Shown here: positions 22,194 to 33,088 of the stretch, piece by piece
How positions within the stretch are numbered: the first letter of the stretch is position 1
Layout: each line of letters starts with the position of its first letter
Assembly: GCA_015146655.1 (NCBI GenBank)
Contig: VKHL01000004.1
Coordinates: 62,001-126,000 of the forward strand
Reading direction: 5' to 3'
Length of the DNA stretch: 64,000 nucleotides
Source: Ochromonas danica
Taxonomy: Eukaryota; Sar; Chrysophyceae; Chromulinales; Chromulinaceae
Made by a program: the position numbers and the translations under genes
Notes under the pieces: model-generated
The model's input: only the letters and a program-made list of their open reading frames with translations
The model's database searches: none
What the model was told of the DNA's origin: nothing

Positions 22194-23196
22194 ATGGAGT
22201 CAGAAATAGACACAGCGTTAAAAATGTTATTGTCCGTGAAAACTGCTCCACCAGGAACAGAAGTTAATTTACCAGAAGATTTAATTGTTAAGCTAGTACG
22301 AGCAGCAAGAGAAATTTTCTTACAACAACCCATGTTAATAGAAGTCAATGCTCCTGTCAATATTTGCGGAGATACACATGGACAATATTCCGATTTATTA
22401 CGCCTTTTCGAAATTGGTGGCTTCCCTCCTGCAGCCAATTATCTATTTTTAGGTGATTATGTTGATCGTGCAAAGCAAAGTATTGAAGTAATCACCTTGG
22501 TTTTATGCTATAAGATCAGATACCCTGAGTCCTTCTTCCTCTTACGTGGTAATCATGAATGCGCTTCATTAAATCGTATTTATGGTTTCTATGATGAATG
22601 CAAACGACGTTATTCAGTAAAACTATGGCGTATCTTTGCTGATTGCTTCAATTGTATGCCCGTGGCTGCTGTAGTAGAAGACAAGATTCTATGCATGCAT
22701 GGAGGTCTCTCACCTGATCTTGATCACCTCAGTCAAGTTTTTGATATTCCACGCCCAACGGATGTACCAGATGAAGGTTTATTATGTGATTTATTATGGG
22801 CTGATCCCGATTCAAATGTCATGGGATGGGGCTACAATGCTAGGTGAGTGAATGAAACAATGATTGCATGCCTTTCTAATGCAATTCTGATTCTGATATT
22901 AACGTTTTTTATATAGAGGAGTTTCGTATACGTTTGGTCATGATATTATTCAAGATTTTTTAAGTCGGCATGGATTAGAGTTGATTTGCCGAGCTCATCA
23001 AGTGGTAGAGGATGGTTATGAATTCCAAGCCAATCGACAACTTGTTACAATCTTCTCAGCACCAAACTATTGTGGAGAGTTTGATAATGCAGGTGCTATT
23101 ATGGTAGTGACAGGTGATTTGGTCTGCTCATTTAAGATCATTCGACCTTTTTCTCATAAAGCACGAATCGAGGCGGATGAGAAAGGTCATACCTAA
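22194..23196 (+). CDS. PP1-type Ser/Thr protein phosphatase, atypical motif
   Basis: Two exons (22194-22843, 22917-23196) encode 309 aa. PP1 catalytic-subunit sequence runs end to end: [75 protein letters not shown] and [14 protein letters not shown]. The metal ligands of the PPP family (Asp, His, Asp, Asn, His, His) all appear present. Two signature positions differ: the GDxVDRG motif reads GDYVDRA, and the usual NDRGVS reads NARGVS. The C-terminus lacks an extended regulatory tail. Probably active, but possibly a divergent paralogue. Confidence 0.9.
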
Positions 23197-23620
23197 CAAC
23201 TTTCACTGAACAGTCGTCTCTTTTCCTTGCTAATAGTTCTGTTGTATTATTAATAATATATGTACCACTCCTCATCCCCCTGATTAATAAAACAAGGCTA
23301 AGTATCCCTGGATTGATGTTCTGCCATTTAATTCTTCTCACTTCTATGACTACCTCTCCTGTCAGTGTCTTACTTACTTTTCAAGACCTATCTCTCGGTG
23401 TCGATCAATAGTTAACATGATTTATGTGTGAGTGCGAACGAAGAAAAGAAAACAATAAATGATTGGCTCATAGAGTGATATTGTTTGGTTGTTGGCACTT
23501 ACATAGCCTACAAGTTAGTCAGGCAATAGTAACTACTTACAAATCTTGATTCTCCCTCTCCGAGAGGAATCTGTCATCAAACCCTATTCATTTCCTACAC
23601 ACTCACAACCCTTTCATATT
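23197..23620. other. convergent 3' spacer
   Basis: This stretch lies between two convergent genes and should hold both 3' UTRs. It is AT-rich, with no supported frame or repeat. Confidence 0.45.
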
Positions 23621-24745
23621 TCATTTCTCATGGAAAAGAGGACTTCCACGAAAAGCATAAATGGCCCAAGCGACAGTTGCTATGAGAAGAACTATATCTC
23701 GATACTGGATGACTTTGGTATAAACTAAATTGAACTTTTTGTAGATTGACTGGCAGAGATTGAAGATACTCGTGACTCTTTTCACTGTCTGGGCATCCCA
23801 GCCTAATAAATTCTGAAGTGCAAATTCTATCATACCACTTCCACCATCATTACCACCTAGACCACGTAGCATCTGAGACAAATCAGGTGGTGATCCACCC
23901 AGCATACTACCAAAATCTCCAAATCCTTCCAATCCTTTACTAAAATCCCCAAAAGGAGAAAGAGATTGTGATGAAGGAGACAAGGAGAATGAAGATGAAG
24001 GAGAAGAAGATGTTGATGAAGAACGCATAGAAGAAAACATCTTCTCCAATTGTTTCCGTGTGTATCGTTGTCGAGGATATTGAACTTGACAGTCTTCTAC
24101 AAAGTCTTGTAACTTACTTTCTTCTTCCTCAACATGTGCAGAAGTCATCGTTCCTACTTTAGCCTTCAAAAATGCAAGTTCTTTCAACGTTTGTTTATCG
24201 TCAGGATGATATTCAGCAGCTTTCTTCATGTCAATCAAGGCTATTCGTAACTCATTGAGCTTCTTGAGAGAGAGACCACGTCGATAGTGAGCTCGATTAA
24301 GAGTTTTGTCCAAGTCTATAGAGTCCATGGTAACTTTCTTTGCTTTCTTTCTTTTCGTCTTCTTTGGCAGAGAGTCAGCAAAGTTAACACATTCCTCGAT
24401 GACCTCCGAACATCGTGCTACTGCTTGGTGGTAGTTCCCTGCACGAATCTCACACTCAGCTAACGTTAGACCACACCTACGCCTTAACTCAAAAGAGTCT
24501 TCACCAGGTAGACCTTCAACAATTTGTAAGATTGCTGAATAGAATTGTATTGCTTCAGTGTATTGACGTAAGGCAAGACATTGCTTGCCTTGATCACGTA
24601 ATCGATCAATTTTAACTTTTTGATTACTTGATAAAGGTAAAGATGGCATTGAAGAGGCTAATATAACCCCTATCACACAACCATATGTTAACCAAAGGAA
24701 GATATTCCATGTCATTTGATTCGATCTAATTGCAGCCACTTGCAT
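23621..24745 (-). CDS. membrane-anchored TPR protein
   Basis: Single exon, 374 aa. An N-terminal hydrophobic segment (about 14-31) may be a signal peptide or anchor. TPR-like helices follow: LRDQGKQCLALRQYTEAIQF, then RAGNYHQAVARCSEVIEE, then AHYRRGLSLKKLNELRIALI. This resembles chaperone co-factor TPR domains. A Ser/Pro/Gly-rich linker with GF-type repeats (GLEGFGDFGSMLGG) leads to a C-terminal hydrophobic helix (about 350-366) ending in a short polar tail. A role in protein folding or import at a membrane is a guess. Met11 is an alternative start. Confidence 0.65.
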   Translation of the reverse strand: MQVAAIRSNQMTWNIFLWLTYGCVIGVILASSMPSLPLSSNQKVKIDRLRDQGKQCLALRQYTEAIQFYSAILQIVEGLPGEDSFELRRRCGLTLAECEIRAGNYHQAVARCSEVIEECVNFADSLPKKTKRKKAKKVTMDSIDLDKTLNRAHYRRGLSLKKLNELRIALIDMKKAAEYHPDDKQTLKELAFLKAKVGTMTSAHVEEEESKLQDFVEDCQVQYPRQRYTRKQLEKMFSSMRSSSTSSSPSSSFSLSPSSQSLSPFGDFSKGLEGFGDFGSMLGGSPPDLSQMLRGLGGNDGGSGMIEFALQNLLGWDAQTVKRVTSIFNLCQSIYKKFNLVYTKVIQYRDIVLLIATVAWAIYAFRGSPLFHEK

Positions 24746-24995
24746 TAATTGCAGGTCTGAATCAAAAGTCTTCTTTTACTATTCTCCACTTTTCCACAAC
24801 CCCATCCTTCAAAGGATGAAATGGAAGTTATAAGATGGAATATTGCAGTCTTTTGAAGACAGAACATACACACCTCCGTGGTCCCGTTTCCGGGTACCTG
24901 GCAGAGTGCAGTGGAGCTGTGGCTCTCTGACCGCAAACAAGCAAATCACCGCCTCAAAATAGATCCTCGCGAGATATATCATTCAGCGGAGAAAT

Positions 24996-26827
24996 ATGGC
25001 CACTTTCACTAGAGCTGTTCTTAAGAAGCAAATTGTGGGGGCTGCTGCCCGTCAAGCCACTAAGATGGTAGGTTTGAAATTTTTTTTAAAGCAGAAAATT
25101 CCATTCCATTTTGGAACATGACGAACTTTCTGTTGAACGTGAGGAATTTCACCCTAATTAATTTATTTGACCGTGCTTTAGGCCGCTCCTGTCGTTCAAA
25201 TGAGAGGAATGGCTGGTCTTTCTGGCTCTGTGATCGAGTTGTCTAACTACTTGGAGCAGAAAATCTCTCAGAAGTCTGCTGAGTATGCTGCTGTGAGTTG
25301 CCCCTCTTCTATTAACATTTTTGCCCGTAGGAGCTCACGTTAAAAATTTTTATTGCTTAGTCTGCTGCATCTTTTGATGAGGTTGGCAAGGTTGTGTCCG
25401 TTGGTGACGGTATTGCCCGTGTCTACGGCCTCAACAAGGTGCAGGCCGGTGAGATGGTTGTCTTCTCTTCTGGTCTCCGCGGTATGGCTCTCAACTTGGA
25501 AGACTCCAACGTCGGTGTCGTCATCTTCGGTGATGATCGTTCCATTCTTGAGGGTGACACCGTGAAGCGCACTGGCTCTATCGTCGATGTGCCTGTCGGT
25601 CCTGAGCTTTTGGGCCGTGTCGTGGATGGTCTCGGCGAGCCTATTGATGGCAAAGGTCCTATCAACTCCAAGCTGCGCTCTCGTGCTGAGGTTAAGGCTC
25701 CAGGAATCATTCCTCGCAAGTCTGTGCACGAGCCCATGCCTACTGGCTTGAAGGCCGTCGATGCCCTCATCCCTATTGGCCGTGGTCAGCGTGAGTTGAT
25801 CATTGGTGATCGTCAGACTGGCAAGACCGCCATCGCCATCGACACCATCATCAACCAGAAGACCAAGTCTGAGGACCAGCGCTTGATGTGCATCTACGTC
25901 GGTGTCGGCCAAAAGCGTTCCACTATCGCTCAGTTGGTCGGTGCTCTTGAGGAGACCAAGGCTCTTGGCCACACCATCATTGTGGCTGCCACTGCCTCCG
26001 ACTCTGCCCCTCTTCAGTTTTTGGCTCCTTACACTGGTTGCGCCATGGGTGAGTACTTCCGTGACCACGGCAAGCACGCCGTGATCTTCTATGACGATCT
26101 TTCCAAGCAGGCCGTCGCCTACCGTCAGATGTCCCTTCTCCTCCGTCGTCCTCCTGGACGTGAGGCCTACCCTGGTGATGTCTTCTACTTGCACTCTCGT
26201 CTTCTCGAGAGAGCTGCCAAGATGTGCGACGCTTTGGGAGCTGGTTCCTTGACTGCCTTGCCCGTCATTGAGACTCAGGCTGGTGATGTGTCCGCCTATA
26301 TCCCTACCAATGTGATCTCCATCACTGATGGCCAGATCTTCTTGGAGTCTGAGCTCTTCTACCAGGGTCAGCGCCCTGCCATCTCCGTCGGTCTGTCCGT
26401 GTCTCGTGTCGGATCCGCTGCTCAGGTCAAGGCCATGAAGCAGGTTGCTGGTACCATGAAGCTTGAGCTTGCCCAGTACCGTGAGGTTGCTGCCTTCGCC
26501 AAGTTCGGTTCCGATCTTGACCCTTCTACCCAGAAGCAGCTCAACCGTGGTGTGCGTCTGTATGAGCTCTTGAAGCAGGGCCAGTACCAGCCTATGGAGA
26601 TGGAGGACATCGTCGTCACCCTCTTCGTTGGTGTCAAGGGATTCGCTGACCGCGTTGATGTCGCCAAGGTCTCTGACTTCGCCAAGTCCTGGTTGTCTTT
26701 CATCAAGACCTCTCACAAGGCTGCCGTCATTGATGCTATTGTTAGAGAGAAGTACACCATCACCAAGGAGATTGAGGCTACCATGCTTAAGTTGGCTGAG
26801 GAGTTCACTGCCTCTTACTCTGCTTAA
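24996..26827 (+). CDS. ATP1: mitochondrial F1 ATP synthase subunit alpha
   Basis: Three exons (24996-25067, 25182-25292, 25361-26827) encode 549 aa. The basic, Arg/Lys/Ala-rich start [15 protein letters not shown] is a mitochondrial presequence and ends near the first two introns. The mature protein has the Walker A loop [11 protein letters not shown], then [16 protein letters not shown], and the long invariant block [20 protein letters not shown]. The C-terminal helical domain is complete, ending in YSA. It is the non-catalytic nucleotide-binding subunit of ATP synthase. Codon use is strongly biased to C- and G-ending codons, as in highly expressed genes. In some protists this gene is still in mtDNA; here it is nuclear. 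Confidence 0.98.
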
Positions 26828-27078
26828 AAAGGAAGCTGAAATGACCGAGTATATAATTCCACCCTAGTCGCTTCCTTGTAAAATGAGTGATTTGCTTCTT
26901 ACTGCCCTAAACCATAACTCCACACCAAACAAGAACATTCAACTTTAAAAGCTGTTTTTCAAACGGGAAAAGTCGTTTCTAGAGTAGTTTTCGGTTATGC
27001 CGGGCGAATTGAATTGAAAGAAACAGATAGTCCAAGGTCGAATAGTCTGGTAGACTGAATGACTTAATCAGAAGGAGA

Positions 27079-29931
27079 ATGGAGAACGAGGATAATCCCG
27101 CACCTGACCAACCTCCTCCTTCAGCACAACATGGAGAAGGAGGTCATGTTGATCCTTCTATTTCTTCTATTCCAAAGTTTATTGGTGATTATGAAGTTTT
27201 AAAGTTTATTGGAAAAGGAAAATTTGCTGTCGTCTATCGTGCAAGAAAAAAAGGTGAAGAACAAGTTGTAGCATTAAAACGTATTTCAGTAGATATGATG
27301 AATGAGAAAGCACGTGAGAAATGTCTAAAAGAAGTTCGTCTATTACAAAGTTTAGATCATCCCAATATTATCCGTTATATGGATTCTTTTATAACAGAGA
27401 ATGATTTGATTATTGTTTATGAATGGGCTGCTGCTGGTGATTTGAAAAGACAATTACGTAAAGCGATTGAAAAAGGTATTTTCTTTGAAGAACGATTAAT
27501 TTGGAAATATTTCTCACAGATTGCTAATGCTATGCAACATATGCATGAAAAACGTATTATGCATCGTGATCTTAAACCTGCTAATATCTTCTTAACATTA
27601 GAAGGCATGATTAAAGTTGGTGATCTTGGATTAAGTCGTGAACTTAGTGAACATACTATACAAGCACATTCAAAAGTTGGTACACCCTTGTATATGTCAC
27701 CAGAGGTATTGAAAGGAGAAGGATATGATTTTAAATCAGATATATGGAGTTTAGGTTGTCTATTATATGAATTAGCAATGTTGAAATCTCCTTTTAAAGC
27801 TGAAGGATTAAATATTTATATTTTATTTGAAAAGATTTCAACGGGTAATTATCAACCATTACCTGATAATTTCTCATTAGAATTACGTAATTTATGTTAT
27901 CAAATGATCTCTACAAAACCAGAAGATCGACCAGAAATAGCAGAAGTAGTTCAAATAGCTCATCGAATGAGATTACAGACCTCTGAAGAGAGACGTTTGA
28001 AACGGATTATGTCCAATTCATCCTTAGCTGCTACAAATTCTACTGCAGAAGGGAAAACAGATGGTACAGGGACAGGACATGGTGATGGTCCTAATGGTGG
28101 TGAAGATGGATTTGGTGCCAAGGAAGAAGGTGGTGGTAAGGAGGATGAAATCCCTTTTCCAATTAATCGAACAAGATCTCGTACTAATAGTAACATCTCC
28201 CAACCTGGCGAAGAACGTGGCTTTATTCATGGTGGATTAGCAGTTGCTACTTCAACTGTTACAGCACGTCCAAGATCAAGTGACAATCCTTTTGCTGTTC
28301 ATTCCACTCACCCTGTGACTCCAGGGACTCCTGTTCTCCATCCAGTGGGTGCCGCCACCTTGGGACTGCCACCTCTCTACAAGGAAACTGAGGAGTATAA
28401 CCCCTCTCTTCAACCTTCCAATAACAGTTATTCATCCAACAATAGAGCAGTTTATCGGCGAAACAAACCTCTTGTAGAAGGAACTTCTAGTCGTAATAAC
28501 AGTGCAGGCAGGAGTAGACCCAACTCAGGGACAAACACTCCCACAGTGGGTGATATACCAGTGTTTGTTGATAGAGGTAGTGGTGGTTTAGTTAGTGCTT
28601 TAGAGAGTAGTGCCCCAGCCTTTGCCTTGATGGATACTGTTTATTCATTGCTTGTTATCCTGGGCTATCCTACACAGGGCAAGAATGATCGTGTCTCACT
28701 TATTCTACCCATTCATTTTGCTGTTAATTTATCTCTTTATCACTGGCCATGTAGACAATTTCTTCAAATGGTTGAAGTGATACAATGGTGTGTTAGACAT
28801 AAATTATCTCGAAGATCAGAACTAGTTGACATTATTAAAGTCATACAAGCTGAGGAAGATGCTCCTTTGACAACAGCTCGAACTATTCTACGAGCATTGA
28901 ATACACTATCTGATACACAAGATGGAGTAGCTTATGATGATGAACTCCGAGGTGTGACTCCTACTAACCTTCTACCAGGCTATGGTTACAGTGTTTGTCT
29001 GGTGTTACTGGCTTTCTTACAAGCTGCTCTGCGAGATAGTCCTCCTGATACTTGTCTACATTATCCAAAAGATATATTGATAGAAGCAGAAGGTGTTGGT
29101 GGGGATGAGGAAGAGGATCCAGAGGAAGTGGTTAGTGATGGCGAGATTGTGGAAGGTATCGATGAGAGGGAAGATGGAAAAGAAGAAATTGGTTTACGTT
29201 CTGCAATAGACCAAGGAGAATTGATTATTGCTTCTGGTGAAGCCTTTAATCATTCCTTTGGTCATATCCATGGTTCAACTAATGTAGTGAATGCAGAAGA
29301 TTGGAAAATGGAGACTGAACGAGTTGCTCCATTACTTTCTCGTAAACTACAAGAAATGACACCCAATAGCTGGCGTATTCATGTTGACCAAGTCTCTACA
29401 TTACATTCGAAGGAAAGAGTGGTTTCTTCTACTCTAACACAATCGGTTGATCAATTACAACGTCTTGTACGTGATGAAGTGAGCAAATTGTCTTCAGGGG
29501 AAAGAGCGTTCAATCAACGACCAGCTATAGAAAGTATTAGTTCGTCTTATGCTTCTCATGCTGATTCCTTGCGCATTCTTCGTGAACGTTTAGAAGTGGG
29601 TCATGATCAATCAGATGCCTATCAACAAACACTTCGAGCCTTGGATGAAACTCTTGAGGAACGTTTGGAGGCATTACATAGTCGACAAGGTGGTAGTGAA
29701 GGTGGGGAGAATGGAGTTCCGATCGTCTTACGTCTTCGTCAAGCTACACAGACATTGCGTGAAGAAGTTGTAGCGCTGGATCAAGCTTTACAAATGCGTA
29801 ATAATCACCTTTTACAAGTACGCCATGATGCTTTACGAGAGCGACGGCGGCATTTGATTCAAAAGCAACGAAAGAAGATAAAGAATCGTCGCTATTCTAA
29901 AGAAGTGGAAGATGATGATAATAGTGTCTAG
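27079..29931 (+). CDS. NEK kinase-IFT57 fusion protein
   Basis: One uninterrupted 950-aa frame. Residues about 38-300 form a NEK6/7-like kinase: GKGKFAVVYRA, ALKRI with Lys67, MHRDLKPANIF (Asp164), GDLGLSR in place of DFG, and GTPLYMSPEVL. A Ser/Asn/Gly-rich linker follows to about 500. From about 510 the sequence is IFT57/HIPPI: MDTVYSLLVILGYP, PIHFAVNLSLYHWPCRQF, LLPGYGYSVCLVL, an acidic segment, then WKMETERVAPLLSRKLQ (about 742) and WRIHVDQ (about 764). The C-terminal coiled coils end in a basic tail. IFT57 is an IFT-B subunit in cilia; NEKs control cilium length and the cell cycle. No stop or splice signal separates the two halves. Confidence 0.9.
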   Translation: MENEDNPAPDQPPPSAQHGEGGHVDPSISSIPKFIGDYEVLKFIGKGKFAVVYRARKKGEEQVVALKRISVDMMNEKAREKCLKEVRLLQSLDHPNIIRYMDSFITENDLIIVYEWAAAGDLKRQLRKAIEKGIFFEERLIWKYFSQIANAMQHMHEKRIMHRDLKPANIFLTLEGMIKVGDLGLSRELSEHTIQAHSKVGTPLYMSPEVLKGEGYDFKSDIWSLGCLLYELAMLKSPFKAEGLNIYILFEKISTGNYQPLPDNFSLELRNLCYQMISTKPEDRPEIAEVVQIAHRMRLQTSEERRLKRIMSNSSLAATNSTAEGKTDGTGTGHGDGPNGGEDGFGAKEEGGGKEDEIPFPINRTRSRTNSNISQPGEERGFIHGGLAVATSTVTARPRSSDNPFAVHSTHPVTPGTPVLHPVGAATLGLPPLYKETEEYNPSLQPSNNSYSSNNRAVYRRNKPLVEGTSSRNNSAGRSRPNSGTNTPTVGDIPVFVDRGSGGLVSALESSAPAFALMDTVYSLLVILGYPTQGKNDRVSLILPIHFAVNLSLYHWPCRQFLQMVEVIQWCVRHKLSRRSELVDIIKVIQAEEDAPLTTARTILRALNTLSDTQDGVAYDDELRGVTPTNLLPGYGYSVCLVLLAFLQAALRDSPPDTCLHYPKDILIEAEGVGGDEEEDPEEVVSDGEIVEGIDEREDGKEEIGLRSAIDQGELIIASGEAFNHSFGHIHGSTNVVNAEDWKMETERVAPLLSRKLQEMTPNSWRIHVDQVSTLHSKERVVSSTLTQSVDQLQRLVRDEVSKLSSGERAFNQRPAIESISSSYASHADSLRILRERLEVGHDQSDAYQQTLRALDETLEERLEALHSRQGGSEGGENGVPIVLRLRQATQTLREEVVALDQALQMRNNHLLQVRHDALRERRRHLIQKQRKKIKNRRYSKEVEDDDNSV

Positions 29932-30221
29932 ATAGTGTTTAACAACGAACGAACTTCACTTTGTCCACTGGTGTATAATAACTGTGTACATAATAACTAT
30001 TAAAACATTTTGTTTCTCTTTGGAATTACTCTTTAATCATTTCCTTAATAAGTGAAGCGAGAGTGGGGTTCATCTGCGAAAAGCGGAATAACTAAGCAAG
30101 ACTCCTTTTAGCCGTAGTCTACAATATATAGCAGCAGCACATTAAACTCCATGTTTCTACTTTGATTACAGTACCGCAAGAAGCCAACTCCGAAATTGCG
30201 AAAGTTCGAAATTCCGGAATT

Positions 30222-31188
30222 CCGATGATGCATTGTTGTCCGTTTAAAATGATCTCTTCAAATCAATCCGCTTCCGAGGAGCCCGTGTGTGACCAGGCGC
30301 AAATTACCTCTTCATCTTCATTCGAGGATGTAGACCCATCGCTGATTCTGGACAATACCAGCAAAGCTATAACAACGAAGCATGATGAGGCGAGAATTCT
30401 TCATCTTCGTGTTGATCCTGGTGCCAAAGATGATTGGACAGCTGCATTGCGTGGCCAGACCAAGGCTCGGCTACATAATGATCCTGCCGAAGCTGACCCA
30501 TGGAACCGTCTTGCTCGAAAGTTTAATGATTACACTAATTATCACTATACTAACGCATGCATTATACCTGGTCGTCTCGATGCTAATGAATGTTATATCC
30601 CGGTACCAGAGAGGGAATCCATCGCTGTTCTTTGTCATGATATCAATCCCTCTGCGACGGGTGGACCTATTCGCGACGGTGTATGGCTTCACACTCATTA
30701 CCGCGATCTTACGTGTAAGATCAGTCTGTGCTTCAATCGCTGTTTTCGTTCCGGAAATCGAGATGCAGAGAACCCTTATGATGAGTGGGTGAAATTTAGC
30801 ACATCGTTCTCCAATGATGTTGTCACTTATGCTCGCTGCATTTTCGATGAATATGAGCTAGATCAATTAGGTCCAGCATTACCTGTAAGCGTGCAGCGTG
30901 ACACGGGTATTACTGATGATGGTGCAGATCAAGATCCTGGTTATGCCAAGAGAAGGCGTGCAGAACAAAATGCAGTAAGAAAGCGTCAGAGACGCGAAGC
31001 AATTCGTGGGCCAAATACAACTTCCTCTTCCAGGTTCTACTTCTACTGGGAAGTCTCTTGCTGAAGTATTTGAAGATGGTTTCCGAAGACAATGGGAGCT
31101 CGAAGTTCTGCGACACATGATTGAATGTGGCTCAAATGAAGATAAACAAGAAGCGCTAAAACAACTTAAAGCGCTTTGTGGTCTCTAA
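30222..31188 (+). CDS. uncharacterised protein; 3' junction unresolved
   Basis: I do not recognise this protein. From ATG 30222 a frame of about 280 residues contains a conserved-looking middle: DPWNRLARKFNDYTNYHYTN, GGPIRDGVWLHTHYRDL, and a Lys/Arg cluster (AKRRRAEQ, then VRKRQRRE) that looks nuclear. That frame would stop at 31064. A different frame from about 31035 to the stop at 31188 reads STSTGKSLAEVFEDGF and ends LKALCGL, and looks like the true C-terminus. An acceptor CCAG sits at 31030-31033. Phase-matching donors are weak: one would give a 28-nt intron and another (GTTATG) about 94 nt. Exact structure is uncertain. Confidence 0.5.
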
Positions 31189-31633
31189 TGTACTAAGAGT
31201 ACATTTATTCAGTAAAATTGAATAAATGCAAAATATTGTTTATTTAAGAGGATCTACTACATATGTATATATGTAACAATTTTAGCTCTCGAGTTCATTG
31301 CTGCATACAAAGGTCTTCTGATTCCTTACATCTCTAACTCTCGAATGAAGTCTAATTTCGATTCCGTGTGATAGACTCGACGGTCACTAGCATGGATTCC
31401 ATTGTATTCCATTGAATTCCAACAATAAACTTTGAGTTTCTAGAAAGTCTAGATTCTGCAGTCTCTGTCTGTTGAAACTGTCATCACCACCAGCAATGAG
31501 AAGAAATCCAATCAAACAACAACTATCACATCCAAACTATTACTACTACTATACCACTACTACTACTAGTGCTACTACTACTCTTACCACTTGCTATTGA
31601 TCACTTGTTATTAAATCAAGTCAACCAATCAAG
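31189..31633. other. spacer with TAC-rich leader
   Basis: A 445-bp spacer between same-strand genes. Around 31540-31591 there is an imperfect TAC/ACT repeat, probably in the 5' leader of the coiled-coil gene. Nothing else is recognisable. Confidence 0.45.
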
Positions 31634-32186
31634 ATGAATGTAGATGAAGGAGATCTCTTTCTCACGAAAGTCGATTTGACTGACAATCATCGAAATTCAA
31701 ATACTTTAAATAGTCTAACAGCATCATCTTCTCATTATCGTCAATTACTAAGTCAAGCAAGAAAAGAACATAAGAAGATTGAAGAAGTTGTTGAAGCATT
31801 TCAAGGAAAAGTTGAGAAAATGATTGACAAACAACGACAAGAATATGTTACTGCCTATGAACATCATGTACAAGATGTACAAAAAGAATTATATCAGTTA
31901 AGACAAAAAGTAAATCAAATTGCTAATGATCGTACAAAAAATGAACGAACAGAAAAGTTAACACAAGATTTAGGAAGATACAAGAATGAAGCATTAGAAT
32001 TAGAAGCTGATTCAAATAGATTACGTGTAGAATTATCACAATTATTACGTAAGATTTATACAGTTGAGAAAGATCGTGATTGGATGTTAAAGAAGTTAAG
32101 ACAAGCTAAACATCAATATACTTATCTTGTTAAAGGTTAGTTTAGGAGTTGATTGATTACTACTGTTGCTGCTGTTACTAACTTAT

Positions 32187-32274
<88 letters not shown>

Positions 32275-33088
32275 CGTGTGTGTGTGTATGTGTGTATGTC
32301 TGTGTGCGTTCATGTACCTAGAGAGAGCACGTTTACAAGGCATAGATGAAGAAATGAGTGAATCAAATGGTAGCTCCTATACTTTTGAAGGAGCAGATAA
32401 TGGAAGAGAACAACAAGAAAGAGCTATTATGCGATCATTGCAACGCTCACCAAACCAATCAGCCAGACTACCTGCTATTGTCCCTCCTGGTCCTCCTTCA
32501 TCATCTATTCGACAAACAAGTCAAGTACAGAATCCATCAAGTAAAGCTCTGACAGACTTACTCACTGCTCGTGCTCGAAGAGATGAGGTAACAGAGTTTC
32601 TTTCTAGTTGTGTAAGTAATCTTCATCGAAGACCATTTTGCAAAATTGAACGTCGACCATTAGAAGAATTGGTTTTAATATTTCAACAAAAGTTACAAGA
32701 ACATGCAAATCAAGGTATGCAACGAGTGGAAGCTGATGAAGAATTAGTTGGTTTAGTGTGTGAACTAGCAGCTGAACCTGATATTTATTCTCTCTTGACA
32801 CAGTTAATTACTTCACATCGTTTAGATGTAGCACGAAGGAATAGTCCAAAGAGTAGAAAGAATTCACATAATGTATTAGGTATTTCCTTTGCTGCGGATG
32901 ATGATGAGGTGTTTAATGATCATCATCAAGATGAATCATTTTTTGATAATGAGCAACAAGAGGATCGTCTAGAGGATTTATTTGCTTCAGCAAGGGATGA
33001 CTGGGTTGCACAACCACAAGAACAACCATCACTTGCTCGAACTTCTTTGTCGCTGGACAATCTAGACATCTTCATGCCTAAGCTGTAG
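31634..33088 (+). CDS. coiled-coil protein of unknown function
   Basis: Two exons (31634-32135, 32322-33088) encode 422 aa. Residues about 30-165 are one long coiled coil rich in Gln, Lys and Glu (for example QKELYQLRQKVNQIANDRTK). The intron holds a long (TG)n tract. The second exon encodes a polar linker with a Pro-rich patch (LPAIVPPGPPSS), a helical segment VTEFLSSCVSNLHRRPFC, another with VEADEELVGLVCELAAEPD, and an acidic C-terminus ending in MPKL. I do not recognise a family. The neighbouring NEK-IFT57 gene makes a cytoskeletal or ciliary role tempting, but adjacency is weak evidence. Confidence 0.7.
32191..32308. repeat. (TG)n microsatellite inside an intron
   Basis: Pure TG dinucleotide repeats run for about 38 units (32191-32267), then continue imperfectly with TATG and TGCG interruptions to about 32308. 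The tract fills most of the 186-nt intron of the coiled-coil gene and ends about 13 bases before the splice acceptor. Confidence 0.97.

Noticed and set aside
25340-26716. 458-codon open frame on the minus strand opposite ATP synthase alpha
   Set aside because: It is an antisense shadow of strongly biased codons; the sequence is low in aromatic residues, lacks any family motif, and the plus strand is an unmistakable ATP synthase alpha.
32191-32308. TG repeat as a telomere-like or CRISPR-like array
   Set aside because: It is a plain dinucleotide repeat with no spacers, and it sits inside a well-phased intron.
32137-32343. Thr-His repeat frame on the minus strand
   Set aside because: It is a translation of the CA strand of the intronic (TG)n microsatellite.
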